This document shows positions 1-9,928 of a DNA stretch of 64,000 nucleotides, one piece after another. The stretch is from Mesonia oceanica (lineage in GTDB: Bacteria; Bacteroidota; Bacteroidia; Flavobacteriales; Flavobacteriaceae), in contig NZ_CABVMM010000003.1 of NCBI RefSeq assembly GCF_902499555.1, forward strand, positions 186,001 to 250,000, written 5' to 3'. The first letter of the stretch is position 1. Every line of letters begins with the position of its first letter. A program made the translations under genes and the position numbers. A model generated the notes under the pieces. The model saw only the letters and a list, made by a program, of their open reading frames with translations, did not search any database and was not told the DNA's origin.

Positions 1-1764
1 AAAGGCCGTCACGGAATTGAATTAGACCCGGAAACATTTCCGTTAGATGATGAAGAAACCTATAAACTCTTCCAACGTGGAGAAACGGTAGGTATATTTC
101 AATACGAATCTCCCGGAATGCAAAAACATATGCAAGCCTTAAAACCAACAGTGTTTGAAGATTTAATTGCGATGAATGCCTTGTACCGCCCGGGACCTAT
201 GGAATATATTCCGAGTTTTATTGCACGTAAACATGGCGATGAAGAGATTACCTACGATCTCGATGATATGGAAGAATACCTAAAAGAAACCTATGGGATT
301 ACCGTTTATCAAGAGCAGGTGATGTTACTATCGCAAAAGTTGGCAGACTTTACCAAAGGTGAAGCCGATGTATTGCGTAAAGCGATGGGGAAAAAACAGC
401 GAGCGGTACTTGATAAAATGAAACCGCAGTTTATTTCTCAAGCTGCCGCTAAAGGTCATGATCCCGAGAAATTAGAAAAAATCTGGAAAGACTGGGAAGC
501 TTTTGCTAGTTACGCCTTTAATAAGTCTCACTCCACATGTTACGCTTGGATTGCCTACCAAACTGCTTATTTAAAAGCGCATTATCCTGCAGAATATATG
601 GCAGCGGTACTTTCTAATAACATGAACAATATTAAAAACGTTACTTTCTTTATGGAAGAATGTAAACGTATGAAGTTGCCGGTATTAGGTCCTGATGTAA
701 ATGAATCTTATTACAAGTTTTCGGTAAATAAAGATAATGCGGTGCGTTTTGGGATGGGAGCGATAAAAGGAGTTGGTAGTGGAGCTGTAGCTACCATCGT
801 GGAAAACCGAAAAGAAGATGGAGCTTATCGTTCTATTTTTGATATGGCCAAACGTATCGATTTACGTGCTGCCAATAAAAAAGCTTTTGAAAACCTTGCT
901 TTAGCTGGCGGGTTTGATTGCTTTACACCTACACATCGGGCACAATACTTCCATGATGATGGTGATGGAATTACTTTTTTAGAGAAAGTAATGAAGTTTG
1001 CTTCGAAATTTCAAGAAAGTCAAAATTCCTCTCAGGTGAGTTTGTTTGGCGAAGCTAGTGAAGTACAAATCCCCGAGCCTCAAGTGCCCCCTTGCGAAGA
1101 GTGGACGACCATGGAAAAACTTAAAAAAGAACGTGATGTGGTGGGAATTTATATCTCAGGACATCCGTTGGATGACTTCACCCACGAGATCAAACATTTT
1201 TGTAACAGTACTCTGGAAAACTTCGGTGATTTACATAGTCAGACCAATCGGGAACTTTCCTTTGCGGGAATTATTACTGATGTGCAACACCGTGTGAGTA
1301 AGACAGGTAAAGGCTGGGCTGCATTTACGGTAGAAGATTATTTAGAATCTTATGAGTTCAGGATTTTTGGAGAAGAATACTTAAAACACCGCCACTTTTT
1401 AATGATGAATAGTTTTGTGTATATCAAAGCATTTATCAAGCAAGGTTGGGTAAATAAAGATACCGGAAAGGCTGGCGATCCCCGTATTCAGTTTAATTCA
1501 TTTAAGCAATTACAGGATGTAATGGAAGAGTCTGCAAAAAAACTCACTATTCAGTTGGATGTTCATGAATTAAAAGAAGAGCGGATCGAGTTTTTAAAAG
1601 ATTTGTTTGTAACTTTTAAAGGCGACCATACCCTTAATTTTGTGGTTTATGAGATGAAAGAACGGGTAAAACTACATATGCCCAGTAGAAAGCAAAAGGT
1701 GAAAATCTGTAATGAATTGTTGGAACAGTTGAAAGAAGAAAAACTGGCATATAAAGTCAATTAG
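1..1764 (+). CDS. dnaE: DNA polymerase III alpha subunit, 3' part
   Basis: This is the C-terminal 587 residues of the replicative polymerase; the gene is cut by the left window edge. The frame is open from base 1, so the first ATG at 118 is internal. Visible family features are the conserved LYRPGPMEYI and ARKHG stretch of the polymerase core, the helix-hairpin-helix AIKGVGSGAVATI, and an OB-fold near the end (SFAGIITDVQHRVSKTGKGW). The PHP and catalytic palm regions lie outside the window. Length and order of the visible domains match bacterial DnaE. The protein copies the chromosome as part of the Pol III holoenzyme. It ends in TAG at 1762-1764, and the next gene starts 133 bases on. Confidence 0.96.
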   Translation, partial: KGRHGIELDPETFPLDDEETYKLFQRGETVGIFQYESPGMQKHMQALKPTVFEDLIAMNALYRPGPMEYIPSFIARKHGDEEITYDLDDMEEYLKETYGITVYQEQVMLLSQKLADFTKGEADVLRKAMGKKQRAVLDKMKPQFISQAAAKGHDPEKLEKIWKDWEAFASYAFNKSHSTCYAWIAYQTAYLKAHYPAEYMAAVLSNNMNNIKNVTFFMEECKRMKLPVLGPDVNESYYKFSVNKDNAVRFGMGAIKGVGSGAVATIVENRKEDGAYRSIFDMAKRIDLRAANKKAFENLALAGGFDCFTPTHRAQYFHDDGDGITFLEKVMKFASKFQESQNSSQVSLFGEASEVQIPEPQVPPCEEWTTMEKLKKERDVVGIYISGHPLDDFTHEIKHFCNSTLENFGDLHSQTNRELSFAGIITDVQHRVSKTGKGWAAFTVEDYLESYEFRIFGEEYLKHRHFLMMNSFVYIKAFIKQGWVNKDTGKAGDPRIQFNSFKQLQDVMEESAKKLTIQLDVHELKEERIEFLKDLFVTFKGDHTLNFVVYEMKERVKLHMPSRKQKVKICNELLEQLKEEKLAYKVN

Positions 1765-1897
1765 TTGTTTTTGGTCGAAGAAATTTAATCTTAGTCTGAT
1801 ATTTTATATATTAGGTTCCTGAAAGTCTCCATTTAAAACTAGGTTGTTCATTTTGGTGAAATAAAATGAATGAATAGCGGAGCATAGGGTAACTAAT

Positions 1898-3145
1898 ATG
1901 AAAAAGATACAGCTCCTTTATTTTTTAATTTTGATAAGTTGTGGTGTAATAAACGCCCAGCAACTCAATGTGGATAGTTTACTGGTTGAAACTATTAATA
2001 ATGTCAAAAAAGGAAGATATAGCCAAGCAAAACAACAAGCTTATCAGGCACTCCGCGAAACACCGGATTATGTAGATTTTAAGCTTTTTCTGGGGAGGTC
2101 TCACCAAATGACCAAACAGCCGGATAGCGCAAGGTATTATTATAAGCAGGTCATCGAGCAAACTCCTAACTATAAAGATGCTTATAAGTTTTGGAGTTCG
2201 CTGGAAATTGACGAGAAAAGGTACCAAAAATCGGATAGTGTTTTAAATTTAGCTATACAGGAGTTTCCAGAAGACGTTTCTTTCTATGTACAGAAAAATG
2301 AGGTGAACCATCATTTATTAAGTACTCAAGAGCAACTTGAGTTTTTGAAGAACACTCGAAAAACTTTTCCTGATAATTCACAAATTGCCCAGCAATATTA
2401 TTTGTTGGCCTCCCAAATAAAGACAGATCGTTTAGGAGTGCTTTACACCTACACTGCTATAGATAGAGAAGCGATAGGGCCTTGGCATTTAGGAACTTTT
2501 CAATATGTGAGAGAAAGAACTTGGGGATCACTCATAGCCAATATAAATTATAACCAACGGAGGTCTAATGGAAATCTACAGATAGAGGGGGCGCAATTAG
2601 ACCTTCAATCGTATTTTTTTACTAGTCAATCAGACTATTCTTTTTTAGCCTTAGCCTACAGCAAAGACGAAATTTTTCCTAAACTTCAAGCTAGGTATTC
2701 TTTTTATCATAATTTCAATAAGGGTTGGGAAGCAGAGTTGGGCGCAAGATATACACAAACAAGAACCGAAGATTTATATGCTTTAGTAATGGGAGGTAGC
2801 AAATACTTAGGTTCTTTTTGGATCAACTTAAGAAGTTTTTCAACTTATCAAGATGCTTCTCTTTATCCGGTGTTAGCTTTTCGAACTCGTTATTATAGAA
2901 ATACACGTTTTGATTATTGGGAAGCTTCCTTGGGCTATGGAACCTCCCCAGATAATACTTTTGTGCAAAACCAGATAGGGGAAAGGCTAAGTTTAGAAAG
3001 TTATAATTTTGGAGTAGCCTACCAACATTTATTCTTAAAAAAGCTTCTACTAGGGGCTAAGGTTTATTACAATAATTTAGAATACAGAAAAAATAAAAAG
3101 CAGCAAGAATATAGCTTTTTTATTCAAATGTCTTATCTGTTGTAA
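1898..3145 (+). CDS. YaiO-like outer-membrane beta-barrel protein with N-terminal TPR
   Basis: A protein of 415 residues with a signal peptide (MKKIQLLYFLILISCGVINAQ). Residues about 25-150 form TPR-like helices (repeated A/Y-rich hairpins such as DSARYYYKQVIEQTPNY). From about residue 180 there are alternating aromatic beta strands ending in SYLL, typical of an outer-membrane barrel. TPR followed by a YaiO-type barrel is known from Bacteroidota genes placed next to polysaccharide synthases. Here the GT2 synthase at 8447 and the two-component genes between them lie on the same strand, so a role in exporting or docking a glycan is plausible but inferred. Confidence 0.8.
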   Translation: MKKIQLLYFLILISCGVINAQQLNVDSLLVETINNVKKGRYSQAKQQAYQALRETPDYVDFKLFLGRSHQMTKQPDSARYYYKQVIEQTPNYKDAYKFWSSLEIDEKRYQKSDSVLNLAIQEFPEDVSFYVQKNEVNHHLLSTQEQLEFLKNTRKTFPDNSQIAQQYYLLASQIKTDRLGVLYTYTAIDREAIGPWHLGTFQYVRERTWGSLIANINYNQRRSNGNLQIEGAQLDLQSYFFTSQSDYSFLALAYSKDEIFPKLQARYSFYHNFNKGWEAELGARYTQTRTEDLYALVMGGSKYLGSFWINLRSFSTYQDASLYPVLAFRTRYYRNTRFDYWEASLGYGTSPDNTFVQNQIGERLSLESYNFGVAYQHLFLKKLLLGAKVYYNNLEYRKNKKQQEYSFFIQMSYLL

Positions 3146-3189
3146 GATTTTAAATTGCTTACTCCGGTTGGATAATTAATATTGTTTTT

Positions 3190-6100
3190 ATGCAAAGTAC
3201 TTCATTGTCATTTTATAATTTCTTTAAAGCTGTTCCGCATCCTATATTGGTTATCAATGAACAGCGAAACATTGAAATGCCAAATAATCTATTATTGAAA
3301 TTATTTGGTTACGAAGAAGAAGAGTTATTGGGTAAGCATGTCCTTGAACTCTTCCCGGTTAAGCAACAAAATAGATTTACATTACAATTAGAAACTTTTC
3401 TTAACGAATATGAATTAAATAAAAATCAAGAAATACTTCTAGATGGTTTAAAAGATAAAAACAGAGTTGTCAGTAAATCTGGAGAACTATTTCCGGTAGA
3501 AATTGTTTTTAACGCTTTACCTTCAAAAGCCGGGTTGTTTGTACTAATTTCATTCACCAATATCTCTAAAAGAGCCCAAGCGGAAAAAAATTATAAGCAA
3601 GTTTTTCAGAAATTACAAATAGCATTGTCCTCTTCCATGATTGGCATCTGGGAATATGACTTTGCTACCAATGAGATGAAATATGATGATAACATGAGAG
3701 CGCTTTACGAATTAGCCCCGGAAGAAGAAGTAGACTCTTTTGAAGAAAATTGGAAAAAAAGAATACATCCTGAGGATGCAACTAGAGTTAAAGACAATTT
3801 TAGAAAAGCAATAATCAACCAACGTAATTATCAAGATTCCTTTCGCATTATCGTGCCTGGTGGTTATGTGCGCTATATAAAATCTAGGGGGAAGGTTATT
3901 TTTTATAAGTCAGGCAAGCCCATCCGTATCTTGGGTACTAATATAGATATTACTTCAGAACGTGAGTACCAGGTTATTCAAAAAGAAAATTACGAAAGAA
4001 ATAAACTCTTTATAGAGCAAGCTCCTACAGCCATTGCTATGCTAGATAAAAATATGTGTTATTTGGCAGCCTCCAAAAAATGGATGACCGATTACAAACT
4101 CACCAGAAATATTATAGGGAAATCTCATTATAAAGTGTTCCCTGAAATTCCTGAAGAATGGAAAGAAATACATCAAAAATGTCTAAAAGGGGGTTTAGAT
4201 ATTAGTGATGAATCTATGTTTGAACGTGAAGATGGTAGTGTACAATGGATTTCTTGGGAGATAAAACCATGGTATATAAATAAGAACGAAATAGGAGGTA
4301 TTTTAATGTATACCGCTAATTTAACTTCACTTAAAGAAAATTACCATGAGAAGTTACGGCTCCAAAATATGCTTAATGAGGTTAATGAGGTGGCCGGTAT
4401 AGGATTTTGGGAGATCAACTTGGAAAGCAATGAGGTTTATTGGAGCTCTACTACCAAAGAAATCCACGAAGTGGAAGAAGACTATATGCCTTTGCTGGAA
4501 GAAGGCATCAACTTCTATGTGGAGGAAGATCGAGAGCGAATTAGCTCCTCTATTGAGCAAACCCTACACACAGGAAAGACTTTTGAAGGTGAATTTCAAA
4601 TTATTACAGCAAAAGGGAATAAGCGATGGGTAAAAAGTATTGGGCTGCTGGAACAGGTGGAAGGAAAAAATAAACGTTTATATGGTATTTTTCAAGACAT
4701 CACCAACTCCAAAAATTATGAAAAAACTTTAGTGAAAGCCCGGCAAAAAGCTGAAGCCGCCAGCAAATCAAAATCAGAGTTTCTTGCCAATATGAGCCAT
4801 GAGATTAGAACCCCACTTAACGGGGTAATTGGTTTTACAGATTTACTGATGAAAACCTCCTTGACTAAAAATCAGATGGGATATTTAAAGACGGTGAATA
4901 ATTCGGCTAATCTATTGTTAGATGTGATTAATGATATCTTGGATTTCTCAAAAATTGAAGCAGGAAAATTAGAGTTAAACACAAGTCCCGTAGATATTCA
5001 TGAACTCTGCAAAGAAACGATAGACATTCTTAAACATCAGGTGAATAAAAGAAAAGTAGAAATTTTATTAAACATTTCGCCTAATTTGGAGAAGAATGTA
5101 TACGCCGATGAAATAAGGTTAAAACAAATTGTGACCAATCTTTTAAATAATGCCATTAAGTTTACAGAAGAGGGAGAAATAGAATTAAAAGTAAGTATTG
5201 CTAAAGAGCAGGAAAACGATGGAAATGCGAAGTTAAGGTTTTCTGTAAGAGATACCGGAAAAGGCATCGCGAAAGAACAACTTTCAAAAATTTTCAATGC
5301 TTTTGATCAGGAAGATGCTTCCATTACCAGAAAGTACGGAGGTACCGGCTTGGGCTTAACCATAAGCAACCAGTTACTAAAATTGATGGAAAGCGAATTA
5401 AAGGTAACCAGTGAATTAGGAAAAGGAAGTGTTTTTTATTTTGAAGTAAGTTTTCCAATCGCTACAGAAGAAGCGATAGATTTATTGCGTACAAAAAAGT
5501 ATACAAATGTCTTAGTTGTAGATGATAATGAGCAAAACCGTGAAATATTACGCGAAATGCTTCAACAACTAAAAGTAAACTGTCGGGAAGAAGCTAATGG
5601 GGTCGAAGCTATCCAAACCTTAATGAATGAAAAGGATTTTGATTTGATTATCTCAGATTATGATATGCCTTTTATGAATGGGGTAGACTTTATAACTTAC
5701 CTAAGAAATAATTTTGAAGACAAGCTAAAAGATATAGATATAATGCTTTTGCACAGTATAGCCGACGATCAAATTGTTGGGCAAGCAGCTAAAGAATTAA
5801 ACCTTGAGTATGTTTTTGAAAAACCTTTGAGCTTTAAAGATTTAGGGAAGGTAATCAAGCCGGAAATGGAACCCGGTGAAGAAGAAATATTAGACGATAT
5901 AGTAATGTCTAGCTCACCCCCTACAGGTCTAAACGTACTTGTTGTAGAAGATAACCCCGTAAATACCTTATTGATTAAAGAGATTTTAACCAAGCTATTG
6001 CCTACCGCTCATTTAACTTGTGCTGTTAACGGGAAAGAAGCCGTAGCCCTATGTGAAAATTCTTCGTTTGACCTCCTGTTTATGGATGTACAAATGCCGG

Positions 6101-6297
6101 TGATGAGTGGTTTAGAAGCTACCGAGAAAATACGTCAACTAGAAGCTTATCAAGATACTCCCATTATTGCGTTAACGGCAAGAATATTACAAAAAGAGCG
6201 TGATGAATGCTTAGAGAGCGGTATGAATAGTGTTCTTATAAAACCTTTGAAGTACCAAGCGATTAAAAAAGTTATAGGAGAGTTTAATTACGAATAA
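3190..6297 (+). CDS. Multi-PAS hybrid sensor histidine kinase with two receiver domains
   Basis: A protein of 1,035 residues with no membrane segment seen. PAS/PAC modules fill about residues 1-510 (for example VPHPILVINEQRN and several WISWEIKPW/GIFQDITNS PAC ends). HisKA follows with SHEIRTPLNGVIGF, phospho-acceptor His537; then HATPase_c with N-box LLNNAIKF, DTGKGIA and GGTGLGL. Receiver 1 has VVDDNEQN and phospho-acceptor Asp823; receiver 2 has VVEDNPVN and Asp966. The architecture is that of a cytoplasmic hybrid kinase that hands phosphate to an HPt protein. The next gene supplies an HPt domain, so the two probably form a relay to the receiver at 7064. The start codon follows the previous stop by 44 bases. 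Confidence 0.93.
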   Translation: MQSTSLSFYNFFKAVPHPILVINEQRNIEMPNNLLLKLFGYEEEELLGKHVLELFPVKQQNRFTLQLETFLNEYELNKNQEILLDGLKDKNRVVSKSGELFPVEIVFNALPSKAGLFVLISFTNISKRAQAEKNYKQVFQKLQIALSSSMIGIWEYDFATNEMKYDDNMRALYELAPEEEVDSFEENWKKRIHPEDATRVKDNFRKAIINQRNYQDSFRIIVPGGYVRYIKSRGKVIFYKSGKPIRILGTNIDITSEREYQVIQKENYERNKLFIEQAPTAIAMLDKNMCYLAASKKWMTDYKLTRNIIGKSHYKVFPEIPEEWKEIHQKCLKGGLDISDESMFEREDGSVQWISWEIKPWYINKNEIGGILMYTANLTSLKENYHEKLRLQNMLNEVNEVAGIGFWEINLESNEVYWSSTTKEIHEVEEDYMPLLEEGINFYVEEDRERISSSIEQTLHTGKTFEGEFQIITAKGNKRWVKSIGLLEQVEGKNKRLYGIFQDITNSKNYEKTLVKARQKAEAASKSKSEFLANMSHEIRTPLNGVIGFTDLLMKTSLTKNQMGYLKTVNNSANLLLDVINDILDFSKIEAGKLELNTSPVDIHELCKETIDILKHQVNKRKVEILLNISPNLEKNVYADEIRLKQIVTNLLNNAIKFTEEGEIELKVSIAKEQENDGNAKLRFSVRDTGKGIAKEQLSKIFNAFDQEDASITRKYGGTGLGLTISNQLLKLMESELKVTSELGKGSVFYFEVSFPIATEEAIDLLRTKKYTNVLVVDDNEQNREILREMLQQLKVNCREEANGVEAIQTLMNEKDFDLIISDYDMPFMNGVDFITYLRNNFEDKLKDIDIMLLHSIADDQIVGQAAKELNLEYVFEKPLSFKDLGKVIKPEMEPGEEEILDDIVMSSSPPTGLNVLVVEDNPVNTLLIKEILTKLLPTAHLTCAVNGKEAVALCENSSFDLLFMDVQMPVMSGLEATEKIRQLEAYQDTPIIALTARILQKERDECLESGMNSVLIKPLKYQAIKKVIGEFNYE

Positions 6298-6310
6298 TTT
6301 TATTTCATAG

Positions 6311-7060
6311 ATGCAAGATTTTAAAATTATACTTATTGAAAGTGTTGAGGAGGATAAAGCTGAATTTAGCGCTTTAGCAAAAAAGAATAACTGGGAATGC
6401 GAAGTTTTTTCTAATTGTTTTGAAGCTTTTCAGTTTTTAAAAGATAATGCGGAGTCCTATTGCTTAATTTTTGTATCAGTACCAACATTTCCTTTAGATA
6501 CCGTGAAAATCCAAGATTATCTACACCAGCTAGGAGGTCTTCGGTTTACCTATGTAGTCAATTATTCAGAAACTATTCATAAAGAAGAATATTTAGCTTC
6601 CACTAAGTTTATTAAAAAGCCTTTTTTGCAAGCTAAAGATGATATCAAACAATTGGTGCAAGAAATAGAGCAACTAAAAAATAATGAAAGTACGGCAGCT
6701 CCAACTGTAAATCCAGTTTATGACCTAGATTATTTAAACGATATTTCTGATGGTGATCAAGTGTTTGTAGAGCAATCCTTAATCTCTTTTAGGGATTTTG
6801 TAGGAAAAAGAATACAAGATCTTTTAACGTGGAGGGAAAATCTAAATGAGGAACATATCAATAAGATTAAAGAAACCGCTCATCAATTAAAGCCTTCCTT
6901 TCAAATGTTGAATAATGAAACAGGATCCACCTTGGCTAACGAATTATGTTATGAAGTTTCCGCAGAAAATAAAGAAGAAATTTCAGCTTATGTGATGAAG
7001 CTTAAGGTTCAATACGATTTAATTATGGAGCAAATCAAAAAAAACCATCCAAAATTATAA
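6311..7060 (+). CDS. Degenerate receiver plus HPt phosphotransfer protein
   Basis: A protein of 249 residues. The N-terminal about 120 residues fold like a receiver (IILIESVEEDKAEF at the start, KKPF with the conserved lysine at the end), but the usual phospho-acceptor aspartate is replaced in LIFVSVPTF. This half is therefore probably a pseudo-receiver. The C-terminal half has the HPt signature KETAHQLKPSFQML with candidate His191. It follows the hybrid kinase by 13 bases and precedes the single-domain response regulator by 3 bases. The layout suggests the middle step of a His-Asp-His-Asp relay. Loss of the Asp is read directly; its effect is inference. Confidence 0.82.
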   Translation: MQDFKIILIESVEEDKAEFSALAKKNNWECEVFSNCFEAFQFLKDNAESYCLIFVSVPTFPLDTVKIQDYLHQLGGLRFTYVVNYSETIHKEEYLASTKFIKKPFLQAKDDIKQLVQEIEQLKNNESTAAPTVNPVYDLDYLNDISDGDQVFVEQSLISFRDFVGKRIQDLLTWRENLNEEHINKIKETAHQLKPSFQMLNNETGSTLANELCYEVSAENKEEISAYVMKLKVQYDLIMEQIKKNHPKL

Positions 7061-7063
7061 GCA

Positions 7064-7417
7064 ATGAGTACAATATTAGTAGTAGAAGATAATGAAATGG
7101 TAGCTAATGCCGTAGCTTTTAAGTTAAAAAGGGAAGGGTATGAGGTGGTCCTTGCTTTAGATGGCAGAGAAGCAAAAAAAGAACTCGGACAGAAAAAGTT
7201 TGAACTTATTATTACAGATATCATGTTGCCTTATATGAATGGGATTGAACTTATTGAATATGCGAAAACTAATTATCCCAGCATTCCCATTATTGTACTA
7301 TCGGTGGCTAACCAAGAAAAAATGGTGATGAATGCTTTTCAACTTGGCGTAGAAGATTTTATTTCTAAGCCATTTAACCCTAACGAGCTTATCTTAAGAG
7401 TAAAACGAGTATTGTAG
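7064..7417 (+). CDS. Single-domain response regulator
   Basis: A CheY-like receiver of 117 residues with no output domain. Key residues are visible: acidic pair in VVEDNE, phospho-acceptor Asp52 in ITDIMLPYMNG, the Ser/Thr position in IVLSVA, and the lysine in ISKPFNP. It starts 3 bases after the HPt gene and ends 7 bases before the HEAT-repeat gene, so the genes are surely co-transcribed. With no DNA-binding domain it must act by protein contact. The HEAT protein or the GT2 synthase downstream are the natural partners, which is inferred from order only. Confidence 0.92.
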   Translation: MSTILVVEDNEMVANAVAFKLKREGYEVVLALDGREAKKELGQKKFELIITDIMLPYMNGIELIEYAKTNYPSIPIIVLSVANQEKMVMNAFQLGVEDFISKPFNPNELILRVKRVL

Positions 7418-7424
7418 ATTAACT

Positions 7425-8444
7425 ATGGATTTATATCATCAATTGATAGCACAGCTTGAGCAATTTTATAACGGTTCACCTTTTTACGTGAAGTTTAACC
7501 TATGCGCAAGCCTGTTGTTTTTTTTGATGATTTTCCTGTTTATACTATTTATAGTAAATACCCGTTATCGGAAATCTGTTATCGAAGCCAAACGAAAAAC
7601 TATTGAAAAAAAACTGTCCGGGCTCATTAATGAATATTTGTTTTCAGACGAATATGAAGAGCAGCCTACTGAGGACTTTAAAAACTACCTTCAGCAGCAA
7701 AGCTTAGCTAAGGAAGTAGCCATAGAGCAATTCTTGATTTTTACAGAAAACTTCCGAGGAGATTATATTGAACGCTTAAGATTGCTTTTTGAAAAAGTAG
7801 GTTTGGCCGATTACCTCTTTCATATTTTAAAAAAAGGCTTTTGGGCAGAAAAAGTAAAGGCGGTGTATGTGTTATCTGAACTGAATATAAAAAAAAGAGA
7901 TGATTTGATCTTTCCGCTATTGCTAAGTGATCATCCTAAACTAAAAGCCCATGCCATTCTGTATTTCGTTAAAACAGCAGACAATAAACCTTTGTCTTTC
8001 TTAGGTCATTTACAAGATGACTTAAGTCTGTGGGAGCAAATTCATATAGAACATATTCTACGTTATTATTATCTAGGAGAAATGCCCAACTTTTCCCTTT
8101 ATTTAAAGCATCGGTTGGAGAGCGTTCGCATTTTTGCCGTTAGGATGATACGTCTTTTTAACCAATTTGAAAGTACCAAAGCTTTAATCCCTATGTTAAA
8201 CGAAGAAGAACCGGAGGTTAAAAAAGAAGTAATCCGTACCTTAACTGCTTTAAATATAATAGAAGCTTTGCCTTTCATTATGCAGGCATTGAAAACCAAT
8301 GTTTTGCTGGTGCAACAAGAAGTCTTGCGGGCTATCACAGAAATGGGAAATTATGAAATGCTTGTAGCACTGGATATTAATTTAAATAATCCTTCTTTAG
8401 CATTTGCATTTGAAAAAGCACAATATCAGCTAAAACTACATTAG
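7425..8444 (+). CDS. Membrane-anchored HEAT-repeat protein
   Basis: A protein of 339 residues. One hydrophobic segment lies at about residues 26-46 (LCASLLFFLMIFLFILFIV), followed by a cytoplasmic region with paired helices that look like degenerate HEAT repeats (for example SVRIFAVRMIRLFNQFESTKALIPML and EEPEVKKEVIRTLTALN). HEAT repeats bind other proteins. It lies between a stand-alone receiver and a GT2 synthase, 2 bases before the latter. It could be the adaptor that links phosphorylation to synthase activity at the inner membrane. No catalytic motif was seen. Confidence 0.75.
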   Translation: MDLYHQLIAQLEQFYNGSPFYVKFNLCASLLFFLMIFLFILFIVNTRYRKSVIEAKRKTIEKKLSGLINEYLFSDEYEEQPTEDFKNYLQQQSLAKEVAIEQFLIFTENFRGDYIERLRLLFEKVGLADYLFHILKKGFWAEKVKAVYVLSELNIKKRDDLIFPLLLSDHPKLKAHAILYFVKTADNKPLSFLGHLQDDLSLWEQIHIEHILRYYYLGEMPNFSLYLKHRLESVRIFAVRMIRLFNQFESTKALIPMLNEEEPEVKKEVIRTLTALNIIEALPFIMQALKTNVLLVQQEVLRAITEMGNYEMLVALDINLNNPSLAFAFEKAQYQLKLH

Positions 8445-8446
8445 CG

Positions 8447-9859
8447 ATGAAGGTAGATCATTTATTTTCCATATTTGCTTGGTTATTTATTGCGTATAGC
8501 ATACTGGTTTACCTAGGCTATTTAGTGGGAGCTTTATTTTCTTTTTTAGAACTTCGAGAGTACAAACAAAATAATTTATTGGAGAATGAGGTCCCCCTTT
8601 TAAAAACCTCCAACCTTCCCGCAGTATCTATTTTAGCACCCGCCTACAATGAGTCGGTCACTATTATTGAAAATGTAAGATCCTTACTCACCCTAAATTA
8701 CCCTGCCTTTGAAATAGTAATTATTAACGATGGCAGTAGTGACGATAGTTTAGAAAAACTAATTGCTACTTTTCAACTCAAAAAAGATACCAGCCCACAT
8801 TATAATTTCATAGCAACGGCAGAAGTAAAAGCCGTTTATAAATCACAACTTTCTTCGTTTGCCAGTCTTACCGTTATCGATAAAGAAAACGGGGGCAAGG
8901 CAGATGCGCTCAACGCTGGGGTAAATATCGCCGAACATCAGCTGGTTTGTTGTATCGATGTAGATTGTATTTTAGAACAAGATGCTTTGGTAAAGCTGGT
9001 AAAACCTTTTCTTAACAGCACCAAAAAAAAGGTTATCGCTGCCGGCGGTGTAATTCGTATAGCCAATTCTTGTACCATAGAAGATGGGAAATTGGTAAAA
9101 GTAGAACTCCCTAAAAGTTTTATTGCCAGGGCCCAATTATTAGAATATTTCCGAGCGTTTTTAATGGGAAGAATGGCTTGGTCCAGAATAGATGGTTTGT
9201 TAATTATTTCGGGAGCTTTTGGAATGTTTGATAAAAATTTAATTATTGAAGCCGGAGGTTATAACACGAAGACTGTTGGTGAAGATATGGAGCTTTTAGT
9301 GCGAATGCGGAAAATGATGCGGAAAAAAGAAGTACCCTACGAAGTGGGCTTTATCCCCAATCCCCTTTGTTGGACAGAAGTCCCTGAAGATTTAAATGTA
9401 TTATCCAGACAACGCAACCGTTGGGCAAGAGGTTGTGCTGAAACCTTATGGATCCATCGTCGTATGTTATTTAACCCCTATTATAAAACGTTAGGACTGT
9501 TGAGCGCACCCTATTGGTTTTTCTTCGAATGGTTAGCGCCAATCATCGAATTTATAGGAATTCTGTTTTTTATCTATCTTACTTTTACAGGGCAAGTCAA
9601 TTGGGTGTATTCCATTAGTTTTTTTATAGTGGTGTATTTTCTTTCGGTTTTGTTTTCGATTACGGCTATTTTTTTTGAAGAATATTCATTTCAGCAATAC
9701 AAAAACTTGAAAGATATTTTTAAACTCATATTGGCTTCATTTTTAGACCCCTTAATTTTTCACCCTTTAGTCATGTGGTATTCCATAAGAGGGAATATAG
9801 ATTTATTTAGAAAAAAGAAGGGCTGGGGGAAAATGACCAGAAAAGGATTTACTAAATAA
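8447..9859 (+). CDS. Processive GT2 family glycosyltransferase, membrane-bound
   Basis: A protein of 470 residues with an N-terminal membrane helix (residues about 7-35), a GT-A catalytic domain, and three C-terminal membrane segments (from about residue 345). Motifs in order: APAYNES, IINDGSSDDS, DVD at 171-173 (metal and nucleotide-sugar binding), GEDMEL (catalytic acid region), and QRNRWARG from residue 322, the Q/RxxRW mark of processive synthases such as cellulose, hyaluronan or poly-GlcNAc synthases. The polymer cannot be told from the sequence. It ends a tightly spaced run of five genes that begins with the hybrid kinase, suggesting glycan synthesis under phosphorelay control. Confidence 0.9.
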   Translation: MKVDHLFSIFAWLFIAYSILVYLGYLVGALFSFLELREYKQNNLLENEVPLLKTSNLPAVSILAPAYNESVTIIENVRSLLTLNYPAFEIVIINDGSSDDSLEKLIATFQLKKDTSPHYNFIATAEVKAVYKSQLSSFASLTVIDKENGGKADALNAGVNIAEHQLVCCIDVDCILEQDALVKLVKPFLNSTKKKVIAAGGVIRIANSCTIEDGKLVKVELPKSFIARAQLLEYFRAFLMGRMAWSRIDGLLIISGAFGMFDKNLIIEAGGYNTKTVGEDMELLVRMRKMMRKKEVPYEVGFIPNPLCWTEVPEDLNVLSRQRNRWARGCAETLWIHRRMLFNPYYKTLGLLSAPYWFFFEWLAPIIEFIGILFFIYLTFTGQVNWVYSISFFIVVYFLSVLFSITAIFFEEYSFQQYKNLKDIFKLILASFLDPLIFHPLVMWYSIRGNIDLFRKKKGWGKMTRKGFTK

Positions 9860-9928
9860 AAAATGAGCTAAAGCATAAGAAGCTTAGAAAAGATAAAAGA
9901 GTTGATTTTGTAATAAAAAGTATTTGAT

